Shown here piece after piece: positions 43,856 to 54,539 of a DNA stretch of 64,000 nucleotides. The translations under genes and the position numbers were made by a program. The notes below the pieces were generated by a model that did not search any database, was not told where the DNA came from, and saw nothing but the letters and a program-made list of their open reading frames with translations. This DNA comes from Narthecium ossifragum (lineage: Eukaryota; Streptophyta; Magnoliopsida; Dioscoreales; Nartheciaceae). The stretch's first letter is position 1, and every line of letters starts with the position of its first letter. The DNA lies in contig OY986964.1 in NCBI GenBank assembly GCA_963920575.1, positions 15,999,987 through 16,063,986 of the forward strand, in the 5' to 3' direction.

Positions 43856-44669
43856 CCTGGCGATACATCTGCTGAATTTCAAATACCGTCTTCGATATTT
43901 GTCGTCGCATATCTGCCTCGAGCTCAGCTACGTCAATTAATCTACCCACCGCTGACACAATCCGTATCTCATACAGAAAGCTGTCATTGGGATGTCGCAA
44001 TCCCGAATCTTTATCTGATTGTAGCTGGTGCGAAGTCTGACCTACGAGAAGGCCGACAAGACTCTGAGCTGACAAGCGTCTCAGTGATGCACTGCTGAAG
44101 CTGCTGAGACGGCGGAAACTGCTGCACGCGGTCCAGCTGCTCATTGTCCGGAAGAGCGAACACACATCCTTGGCGGTCGTCTCTACCCCAAATACAGTCC
44201 GGCCTACTCGGGCCTAAGGTCTCTGCGACGCGTTCTGTCGCGCCCCGACCCGCGGAAGCCCAACCGGGCCGGGCGACGCGAACCGGAACCTAACTAAATA
44301 CGGAAATAATGGCGAGGGGTTCCCTCTAACTTACTGGTTTCATTAAACAGTTCATAAGCACCCCTGAATAATACAATAATTTTAAACCTCAAAAGATATA
44401 ATAATATTCAAAAACCTCAAAGGGGTTATAACAGTTTATACATCATACTCCCGTAGGAGACTAACTATAACCAAAAAGTGTAGATAGTGATCACCGATCC
44501 TCAGACCCCGCCAGACGCCGCCGCGTCACCAAACACCTTCCCGGTATGGGCTACTGAAGAAGAGCTGGCGCCTGCACCTGCAAAACGCAGCCCGGGTAGG
44601 AGTGAGCATAAAGCTCAGTAGGGTTCTACACTACGACACACAGAAGGAAGGGGAACACAATAGTGTCGC

Positions 44670-47061
44670 TGTCACACCCCAACCCAGAAAACCTATCCAG
44701 GGCGGGGCGTGAGGGTTCCTATCACTATTCATCTTCAATGGGCGCGATACAAAGCGGAAAAGACGGATAATGTAAACAATTGTATTCCAGACGTGGACAA
44801 ATATTCAATTCATATAACATCAGTTGTACTATTCATGATTGATACAAAATCTTCCAAGAGGCAGATTTATACAAAATCCCAAAAGTCCTCAAAGTGTTTA
44901 CAACATATACATATATCAAAAAGGGGTACAACAGATAACCCTCCAGCAACCTCAAGCGCCTCTGGATGTACTCGCGCCGCCAAAGGCCGATCCTGCCGGC
45001 TCCACGGAAGAAGAACTGCCGCCTGCACCTGCAAACGTAGCCCGAATAGGAGTGAGCGATAAGCTCAGTAGGGTTCTAGTCTACGGCACACTGAAAGGAG
45101 GAAAACAACAACAGTGTTGTCTCCCAGCCTAAGTCTAACGAATGCCACGGGTCCCATAACCCATCGATGTCCCAAGGGCTCCTGACATGAACCTCTCTCT
45201 TGAACATGTTACCATGATCACCCTAAGCACTGACAGGGGAACAGTACCATGCAGGATCACCCTTACCCAACAGGGATACCACTGCCTGGGGACCACGTCG
45301 GGAACACATCGATTGCATCCTTAGCACTTGGCTTTGGAAGACAACACGACCTCTAAACCTCAAACACTGATCAGAGTCAACTATCCCAAAATCCTCAACA
45401 CATGAGATTCAGATTAAACAATCATACCCTACTCCTGACTACCCAGCCACGGTCCTAAGGCTAGATTCGAGCTACCCGAGAGCCTCGGATCGGCGACCCA
45501 AACCATCGCCCGCCTAACCTCAAATGCCTCTAATGCACACAATGCATGAGCCTAGGCAAACATCTATCCTAGATGTCTCTACATGTCACATCATCAGTTA
45601 TACGTTCCACAGATATACAATAGCCCTCGGCACTCGCCGGTAAGAGGCTAAGGTTCCAGAATTCCTCATTAGCTAGCACTGATAACTAGTTAATGGTTAG
45701 GCAATCAACCAAGCATTTAACTACAATCAAATATGTATTACATGCAAGCGAAACCATAGATTTGCCCAAAAAGGGAAATTACTCTAATCGATCCTCAAAC
45801 CTGATGGAAATCCCTTGAAAACCCCATAAAATCCACATATATACTTCCCAACATGTTTAGATGTTAATCATAAATCAAATCCATCCAAGAAAAGCCAGAC
45901 AACCAAGTTCAAGGGCCCACGGACGATGTCACGGTCGATCCGGCGATCGGCCGTGAGACCAAGGCGAAGAAAACCAAGGGCAACGGTCGATCCATTCATC
46001 AACCCTGAGAAGCCCAAAACCAAACAGCGCCTGACGGTCGATGCGACGGTCGATCCGACGGTCGACCGTCAGGTAAATGGCGAAAGGGAGAAAATCCCGC
46101 GGTCGATCCATGTATCGACCGTGGGAGGCTAAAATCCCGACAGTGCCCGACGGTCGATGCGACGGTCGATCCAACGGTCGACCGTCAGGCCCAGAAATCA
46201 CAAATCAATACTTGACGGTCGATGCACCGATCGACCGTCGAGCCTAAGGCACAGTTCATCATAACAGTGCCGAGAATCCATTTTCTTGGGTTTCAAGGAT
46301 CAAATCAAGTTGGAAAACAATGAGATTTTACAAGCAAGTGTATTTCTCGATGGGAAATCCAATGGTATAAAGAAATCACACTTTTGACGGTTAAATCTCC
46401 TATCTAGGTCCAAATGGACGAAAACCGACAAAACGGCGATAATACGGAAACCAACCGTTAAAATACCGAATTCACGACGTATGAATACAGGAATGGAACT
46501 ATACCACATGTACAACGAGTTACAAAGCATTCTAACATGTATTTCTACAGTGAAAGTACATAAAACCTATCCTAGGAGAACCCGATCCTAAGATCGAGGT
46601 AGAAACACCTACTTGAGCAAGTAGGGCAGCTCCTCCACGCGTCCCACCGGTCAAGCCGCCAAGATCCGCGCTCCGAAGTCCAAGTCTCCAAACCCTAGCT
46701 CAGCCGAAGGAGAGAGAAGGAGAGAAAACGACAGGAGAAGAGAAGGAAAGAGAGAGAAAGGGACAGGGCTTATATAGAAAATCCGGATCTATCTCAGCCG
46801 TCCGATTCGATCGTTCCCGATCGAGCTCCGATCTTCAGATCGGACGCACCCTAGAGATTCTAATCAAACACATACATCAATCCAAGGCCGTGGGTGCAAC
46901 GCGGGTGTGAAATCGACCACCAGATGGCATATTTACCAAAATGCCCCCGGGGTCCAAACCGCCACACGATCGCCCGATCGTGCCCTACGCGGAACCAAAC
47001 CAACAGGAAACCGGCTCTCGACCCACAGGGTCGAGCCAGGTCAGAGGGACGGGCCCTCACA
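44670..47061 (-). repeat. Solo LTR A4 (2,392 bp) in B's 3' LTR
   Basis: Flanked by GTCGC at 44,665-44,669 and 47,062-47,066. In sense it runs TGTGAGGGCC...GGTGTGACA, a diverged member of the same LTR family. TATA box at 46,776-46,769 (TATATAAG), with TCGATCG/GATCGG text just upstream (46,796-46,848). It also has a GGTCGATC/GGTCGACC array at 45,931-46,241. Confidence 0.9.
45931..46241. repeat. TCGA-palindrome array in solo LTR A4
   Basis: GACGGTCGATGCGACGGTCG phrases recur with GGTCGACCGTCAGG and GGTCGATCCATGTATCGACC. It lies 0.8-1.1 kb from the LTR's sense start, the same distance as the GGATCGATCC cluster at 48,015-48,083 in B's LTR. Confidence 0.88.
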
Positions 47062-47259
47062 GTCGCCCTCAAGCAAGACTTGGGTGTGCAGCAAGGGTCC
47101 CATAACCCTTTGCCAGTGTCCCTAGGCATACCCAACCATGGTCACCCTAAAGGACTGGGCCCATCCTGGATACACCTAGTGTCGCAGGGTTCCAGCTGTG
47201 GTCACCCAAACGAACTGGGCCCACACTAGTCGCCACTGCGAGCAGGAACAGACACTGCC

Positions 47260-47315
47260 TGGGCTGGACTTACTCCGACGGCCCCTGGGCTGGGCTTACT
47301 CCGACGGCCCCTAAA
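47260..47315. repeat. 26-bp tandem duplication
   Basis: CTGGGCTGG(A/G)CTTACTCCGA followed by CGGCCC is present twice in direct succession. Confidence 0.8.
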
Positions 47316-48014
47316 GAACAAGAACTGACACCGGTTGCACCCACAACATCTGGCCCGAGGCCGACACGACCTCTATAATCATCAAACAACATGTGTACCA
47401 GTCATCTAAACTTATCATCAAGTTTGACTGGACACCGCAATTCGAACCTGGACCAAGCTACCCAACCCCGGTCCTAGGCCTAAATCCGAGCTTCCAGCCT
47501 CGGGACGGCGACCCACAGATCACCCACGCCCTAACCATGCAACTAATGCACAACAGAGAATGCATGCTATGAACATACACAAGCAAGAGGAAATAGGCAT
47601 GCAACAGTATGTCAAGGCAGCATACAAGTCCAACAGAATCGCTGCAGCGGTACTACCGACCGCTGCCAGCCAATCCGCAGCGAGTCCCGGCATTACGACT
47701 GTACCACGACCGTCAACCGCGAACTCTTGCAACGGGAAGCAACCCCGAAAAAAGAAGAACAGTAAAATATAATATTATAATCCGAACATATAATATTATA
47801 TTAAAACACCAAAACATTCTCTACATAGTAGCTAGTTGACCCGTCGATCCGACGTCCAAACGACGTCGGGTTCAAGATCCAACTTAGACTCTAGTAGATC
47901 TACATGCTGGGATCAACATATTCAAAATCGGGAAACATCCAACGGTTCGATTACCGAGAAAACACTAATCAAAACCACTAAAAATAGTCCACAAAACCCC
48001 ATCAAACAACTTTG

Positions 48015-48083
48015 GAATCGATCCAAAACATTTGGATCGATCCAGAAAATAGTGGATCGATCCGGAATATTTGGATCGATCCA
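48015..48083. repeat. GGATCGATCC palindrome cluster 1 in B's LTR
   Basis: Four to five copies of (T/A)GGATCGATCC(A/G) within 70 bp. Confidence 0.88.
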
Positions 48084-48853
48084 AACAGCTTCATACCAGC
48101 TTCAGATCAGTCTCGTCGCAGGCCACAAGCAAAATCAGCACAATTGGTAGAAAAATCGAAAAAATACGAAATAAGCTGGACTGGAAAGATAACTCAAAGA
48201 TCTACAACTCTTATTCTGATCACAACCCAAGATAATACATGTACCAATCAAAAAATGCGCCGCAAACCGACTGTTCTTCAAGAACAGCAGAAACCGGAAA
48301 ATCCGAGATAAAACATGCATAAATCCTACTCAAATCTTAACCAAAGTTCATGAAACTTAAACCAGAGATTATACTAAGCAACATGCAACCAACAACACAA
48401 TTACAGCAAGATCTAACGGCTATATGAAGAGAACACCCCTAAACAACTCTCGTAGGTAGAACACCTACCCAACAGCGCTAATCCTCGGCTAATTCCCCAC
48501 TAAACGGCCGCTAACCAAGCAACCAAACCATGCCATGGATCTTCCTCACGCCGCCACGGATCCAACGAGCTTTGGAACACCCAAAACGGTGGCCGGAGGA
48601 GGGAGAACGGAGAAGAAGAAGGTGGCTGCCCCGGAAGGAAAACAGAGGAAAAACAGAACAGCGGAAGAAGAAGTAAGAAGAAGGAAGAAGAAGAGAAGGA
48701 GGAGAGGAAGAGAAGAGGAAGAAGAATGAGGGGAAGGCCGGGGAAGGTGGGGAAAAAGGGAAGGAGAGGAGAGGAAGTTGTCTCTCCTGTGACAACGGAG
48801 AGCGACGGCCATGACGGCCGTCCTCGCAAGCTCAACTGCTCTGCTACAGTACC

Positions 48854-48928
48854 CGGATCGATCCAAGGCCAAAATGGATCGATCCAAGACTTGGCTGGAT
48901 CGATCCAACACTAGTTTGGATCGATCGA
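48854..48928. repeat. GGATCGATCC palindrome cluster 2 in B's LTR
   Basis: Four copies of TGGATCGATCCAA-type words 180-260 bp from the sense start, in U3. Confidence 0.88.
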
Positions 48929-49112
48929 CAAGTCAAAAGAACCCCCTAAATGGATCTAGTCAAACACAATCATCAATCAGAGGCTGTGTTTGCACACGCG
49001 GGTGTGAAACAAACCGACAAGGCGTAATTTACCAAATTACCCTTGCGGTCCACAACGAGCCACGGGCCCGACCTACACGGTCGACCCAGGAATGGAGGGA
49101 CAGGTCCTCACA

Positions 49113-49128
49113 TCCTAATACCCTTAAA
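49113..49128 (-). other. Polypurine tract region of chromovirus B
   Basis: Minus strand CCTTTAAGGGTATTAGGA precedes the LTR start, with the chromovirus-typical ATCTCGGGACGAGATT just before it. Confidence 0.7.
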
Positions 49129-49753
49129 GGAAATCTCGTCCCGAGATTCGATAAAGGTAGGGATCGGAAACAGAAAAACAGTTACAATAGAAGACAGGAC
49201 AAGAGGTGCCTCGAGATGAAAACAACTGTGAAAACTCCTGCCGCATGCGCGCCTCGCGCACCCAGGTCATCTCCTCGGTGCCTCTGTGCCTCCATAGTAC
49301 CTTGACCAAGGGAATCATCTTGCCCCGCAAGACCTGATCCCTCCGTTCAAGTACTCGAACTGGCTGCTCGACGAACGTCGCGTTTGCCTCAAGCTCGATA
49401 TCATCCACCCTGATGCCATGAGACGGGTCTGGATGATACTTCTTCAGCATCGACACATAGAACGTCGGATGCACAGCTGACATGTGCTGAGGAAGATCCA
49501 GGCGGTAAGCTACCTTGCCGACCCTCTCTAGGATCTCAAACGGCCCGACAAACCTCGGCGCCAACTTACCACCTCTGCCAAACCTGACGGACCCTCTGTA
49601 CGGCGATGCTCGCAGGAACACTCTGTTGCCGACTGCAAACTCTAACGGTCGTCGCGTCTGATCTGCATAACACTTCTGCCGGCTCTGAGCCATCATAAGC
49701 CTCTGCCTGATCTGCACGAACCTCTCTGACAAGTGAACTGCTATGTGGCACAC
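49129..49753 (-). pseudogene. pol: Chromovirus B integrase C-terminus with chromodomain
   Basis: Minus strand: RQKCYADQTRRP and GNRVFLRASPYRG (GPY/F-type region), KLAPRFVGPFEILERVG, LPQHMSAVHPTFYVSMLKKY, then a chromodomain-like end with QPVRVLERRDQVLRGK and VKVLWRHRGTEEMTWVREARMRQEF. This is the typical C-terminus of Tekay/Del chromoviruses, where the chromodomain guides insertion into heterochromatin. The open frame extends past the usual end into the polypurine region. The integrase core is not found intact upstream, since the sequence there is replaced by short repeats. Confidence 0.88.
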
Positions 49754-49756
49754 ATA

Positions 49757-49885
49757 CTCATCTCATATGTGCTGATTGACCCCTGCATCTGATCTCTGGA
49801 TCTGATCTCTGCATCTAATCTCTGTATCTGATCTCTACATCTAATGTCTGTATCTGATCTCTGCACCTAACCTCTGTATCTGGTG
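49757..49885. repeat. 12-bp minisatellite within chromovirus pol
   Basis: About ten copies of ATCTGATCTCTG with variants (ATCTAATCTCTG, ACCTAACCTCTG), sitting where the integrase core should be. Confidence 0.82.
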
Positions 49886-50548
49886 CCAACCAAGCTGACG
49901 ACGAAATCCATGATTTATCTCCATGCCTCCTGAATGAGCAGCAACAGGAGAGGAGTGAACCTCACGTAGGATGTCCTCGTGCAACTCTGAATCTGATCCT
50001 TGAAACCTAATCTAACTGATTGTCTGTCTCTGATGAGCTGACAAATCCACCAAATCTGCTCTAGCCTCTTTAACCACTGCTGATGGCTACCACCCCTAAA
50101 GGCACTGACTTAGTGACTTTAAGGCAAAAGCTCCGGTCTCCTGGTCACTCTGGTCAACGGTCCCGCAGTTTTTGAGATGCCTCTACTGAATCGTGAACAC
50201 CGTCTTCAACCTTTGCTGTCGCACATTTGTGTCGAGCCCGGCTGAATCAATTGATCTACCTGCCTCTGAGACTGCCTGTCCGTCGAAACCTGCCTCTGAA
50301 GGCCAAGACCTCGCGCTGGGAGCCAAATAACGCCGATACACCCTCGGCAGCTGCGATGCAAACGCCAAATATCGCTGGTGCTCCTCCTCAACGTGCCAGT
50401 AAATAGGATGCTGTCGATGAACGCAACTGCAACTGATCAGGGTACGGCCTGAAGATCATCTACATCAGATCTGTGAAAGTTGCTGGTGATTTCGTTAGAC
50501 TAAACGGCACCACTGTGAACTCGTACAGTCCGTACCTCGTACGAAAGG
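49886..50548 (-). pseudogene. Degenerate chromovirus B pol segment
   Basis: No long open frame. It is recognised because 50,165-50,300 is colinear with 43,856-43,960 of chromovirus C (ACCGTCTTC, TTTG(C/T)TGTCGCA, TCGAGC, AATTGATCTACC-type phrases) and because it continues into 59,561 across the CTGCC duplication. Confidence 0.55.
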
Positions 50549-50553
50549 CTGCC

Positions 50554-51983
50554 TGATCGCTCGCAAATGCGTCGTTAAATCAGATGCAAAACGCAATTTA
50601 GAATTTATAATCCTTCAATCAATACTAGTCTACAAACGTAGAACAGTGGTGAGATCCGGAGTCGAACCACAGGGAAAGATTGTTTAACAAAAGAAGAAAT
50701 CAAATTAAATCTCTAAACTCAAGTCCTAAGACGAAGAAAAGGAGTTTCAATGGTTTTGTTATCTAAGGAATTAAACTACTGAAAAAGCAATGAAAAGGTT
50801 GAAGTAGATCAATGAGAGAAACAACCTAGGGATCCCTCAATCCACTCTAGCTTCACTTCCTGTATCCTCTAGCTATCATCTTGCTTCTTCTCTAGACATT
50901 ATGGAATCATGGCTTCTTAAGCTCACATGAAACCCTAAAAGAAAGTTGGTGACTACCTAAGGCATAATCTATCTTCGTGTAGCATAGATTGTCTTCGGAC
51001 TTAACCTGAGTACAATCTATCTTTACTTAGCATAGATTATCTCAAAAGCATGTCAAAAACCACATGAAAACCATCTTATGGAACTCTACCATCAAGCACA
51101 GCAATCAAGTAGGACACAAAATACGTCAAGGGAAATACTTCCATCAACTCTATTATCAATAAATTCAAATCCATAAGATCATGTCTATGAGAAAGAAATA
51201 CAAGAATCAACTAGAAAATACAGAAAGTTACACTAGAGTTTCATGAAATCCCTAGATCTAGAAGATTAGCCACTCATCTTTGGGATGAAGGCCATGTATT
51301 CGATGAAGAAAGCTTGAGATCTACACCACATCTCCGTCTTCTTCTCCAATCTGAATTCCTCTGTTTTTCTCTATGGAGGCCTCTGGTTTTCCAGCCACAA
51401 AGCCCTTTTTATATCTTAATTCCCGGATTAGGGTTTCAAGGTTAAGTTATACCTCAAGTGCAACTCGGAATTCCTGGTCCAACCCTGACAGCTTCTTCTA
51501 ATCGCGACTGGGCTCAACCAGTTCGGAATTTGAGAATGAGTCCAACACAAAAGATGTAGATTTGGAAGTCTTCTGTCTTCTTCCGAAGAGTTTGTAATAT
51601 TTGAACTTATCTAGAATATGTGGCGAATATTCTCCCGAGCGTCGACGGACCAGTCTTCCAGCAGCTAAATATCTCCATATTCTTCAAAACTGCTATCAAC
51701 TCATCAGGAATCTCTGAAAGTGTCCAACATGAACGTTGTACGTCTTGATGTCTTATAGCTGTCATTCAAATTTCAGAATATTTGGAGATAAGCATAATTT
51801 CTGGTGAATATTGTGCTAACAGTCGACAGAGCAGTGTATTTCAGCATATTAATCGAATTTCTTGCATTTCTCCTCAAAGCATGATCAAACCTGAAATCAA
51901 CTAACAAGCTATCAAATACAAACACTCTAAACCTAACAAAGCTAAGTTAAGGGGTTTAATCATGAACATTTAGTGACTCATCA
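50554..51983 (-). repeat. 3' LTR of gag-only element
   Basis: Sense start TGATGAGTCAC at 51,983, TATA box at 51,414-51,406 (TATAAAAAG), sense end GCGAGCGATCA at 50,554. The last 54 bp (50,554-50,607) have no counterpart in the 5' LTR. Confidence 0.82.
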
Positions 51984-54539
51984 CACCCCCCAGCTTACAC
52001 TTTGCTAGTCCTCGAGCAAAGAAAATATAAAAAGAAAGTAATAAATCTAGCTAGCCACTTTCGTAGGTCTTACGATTGCACTTAACATGTACAACAAGCC
52101 TTGAAACCCCTGGGTTACCACAGTGGAGGAGTTATAGTCTCCTGAGGGTTTCCAGTGATGACACCCACAAACATCTATACATCCCCTTGAATATATCATT
52201 AGAAATCCATCATAATATTCATTAACTCTAATGCATGAAATAGAAAGCCTATCCATGAATTCATCCTTCAACTCACAGTCACATAAAAATATGGTAAATT
52301 AAAACATGTCATAACATATTTCTAACACTTCAACATATTTAATCATGATTAAGACTAACTTTAACACTCCTGTGTGTGATTGGGGTTCCACATGCTTCAG
52401 AGCATCAATTATATCTAAACACTTCAACTATTCAAGATCACAATCCTATCCAAGCACATATCTTCCACTTATCACATAGCAATATCTGTTTTTTTTTCTT
52501 TTCTTTTCTTTTCTTTTTTTTATATATATGACATGTGCAATGTTATGATTTCTTAAGCTTTCTTCATGGTCCATGTAACGAGGTTCAAGCCAGTGACTCC
52601 CAAACCAGACGGTTTTAGGGCACTAAGTGTAGAACACTCTTCAGACTCTAATGCTTAAACCATGAATGCTACAAATCATAACTAGTCATTTTTTTTCAGG
52701 AAATTCAACCGTTTTACGCGAACACCACGCTGGCTAGGCACACTGCCCGGTTACTAAGTTGAAAATCCCTTTTTTTTTCGCATACTCAGATAACTGCATG
52801 TGTTCATGTATTTTCTGTGTCATGATATAAAATTATAAATCTATCCCAGTATCATACTTAGAATCTAATATCAACCCCTTAACATGTGGAAGTGAACATG
52901 TGCATTAGGATATGTCAAGTTATCCTTAAATTATGGTAAAAGTGTTAAAGTATAGAAATAGTGTCATGCATAGCAAAATTTATCATCCCTTATATGACAT
53001 ACAAGTCTCAGAATAATTCATAAAATAAATTTCTAAAACATGCACCTTTGTCAAATCATATCATAATTTCATCCTTTTGACATATTTCAAGGGATGTATA
53101 ATATTTGGTTACCAGAAAATAAAAATAGAAATATATGAGCATGAAATTTATGAATGCTACCCCCCAACTTAAATGTAATTGTCCCCAATTACACTAAGTC
53201 ACAAAAATAAATCAAGAAGTAAAGGGTAGAGATAACCATCATGAACGCCATAGAAATAGATTTCTCGCTCTTCCAATTTTAGTTTAGAATCATAGAAAAT
53301 TTCGACAGAGTCTCCTTTGTATTTTCATGATATATTAATCCGTACAAACATTCATCACATAAAAATATAACATGTACAGATAAATAGTAACGGAGAGAAT
53401 ACATCAAAATTAATCTTCTAGACATCACAGATAAGGAAATAAAGAACCAAAATATCCAAGCAGAGCATCAAATTATTCGTAATCCGCAGTATGGTCGTTC
53501 TCATCCATGGTCTGCAGCCCGCGGCGAGATCAAATTCGAAATTAGCGGAGATAGGGAAAAGTGAACACCCGTGAATGCTCTAGGATGTCTGGATGACTTG
53601 ACTATACAGATTATGGTCCTGATTGAAGTTCTGTACCGTCCGATCGAAAATATGAGCTTTGGAGCACCTGGATCACGTCCAAGAAGAATCAGACGGCTGA
53701 GAGCTCGCCGGCGACGGATCGACGGTGAAAGCTCATCGCCGGAGGATAGGACCATGACAGGAAGAATCGTGGATGTCTAAGGAGTCCTCCAGTGACCTCT
53801 GATCTAAGAATAGTGGCTTCTAAGTGGCTGATCAGAGGTGATCGGCGCGGAGGAGGATGATTGCCGGAATTGGAAGCCGATGGTCGGAGCTCCAATCAAG
53901 GACGAAAAGGGTTGAGGAAGCATCACAGAAGGGTTAGGAAGCTTCCTATCGGGTTTGATTAAAGTATGGGGCTTCCAGGCGACGGATTGAGGGTGGTCGG
54001 AAAGGTGGAAACCGACGGCGGTAGAAATCGATGATCCCGGCGGCAAGGAGGTGCTTTGATTGTGGAGGAAGCTTCGTGGTGGCCTGAGGAAGGCTATGGA
54101 GGTAGTTTGGGGCGGTGAGCGGCCGTGAATGGCGGTGAAGACGACGGCGGGGGGGCTCACCGGCGTCGGAAAAGAAGGTGGCAAGGGACATGAAGGACGG
54201 GGATGAATAGGTGGAAGGTTGGCGGAGGTATCGGTGGTAATTTTAGGGGCTGAGGGCGGCCGGTGAGTTAGCGACGGGCGGCGGTGGTCGTCGGCTCGGG
54301 GACGAGCCGACGAGCCGGGACGATGAGCCGCGGGTGAAGGAGAGAGCGGGAGGAGAAAGAAAACTCAAAGAAAATAAAGAAAATTTGGAAAAATAGGAAA
54401 AAGATGGGAAAAAAAATGAAAAAAATCATGGAAAATCCTAAAAATTAAGGAAAATACGGGAAAAAATATAAAACTTGGGTTGCCTCCCAACAAGCGCGCA
54501 ATTTTAAGTCTTTCGCTCGACTTCCCGAAAAAGGTGCAA
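51984..54539. other. 3' non-coding region of gag-only element
   Basis: Minus-strand polypurine tract AAGCTGGGGGGTG abuts the LTR at 51,984. Up to about 53,480 the DNA is AT-rich with a T/C run at 52,490-52,530. 53,480-54,340 is GC-rich, with short Pro/Ser-rich minus-strand frames that I cannot assign. 54,360-54,480 is A-rich. This replaces the missing pol. Confidence 0.55.

Larger units (their letters stand above)
44236..49112 (-). repeat. 3' LTR of chromovirus B, split by A4
   Basis: In sense it starts TGTGAGGACCTGTCCC at 49,112 and ends GGGGCGCGACA at 44,236. The two halves (49,112-47,062 and 44,669-44,236) join at GTCGC. It contains two clusters of GGATCGATCC palindromes. CT-rich sequence at 48,780-48,590 (sense) is the probable leader. 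Confidence 0.85.

Noticed and set aside
48535..48911. Glu/Lys-rich and Ser/Leu/Phe-rich frames
   Set aside because: Both strands of the CT/GA-rich leader of the chromovirus LTR.
46894..49305. Short plus-strand frames in LTR DNA
   Set aside because: They lie in LTR A4 and the 3' LTR of chromovirus B, antisense to the elements; no conserved domain.
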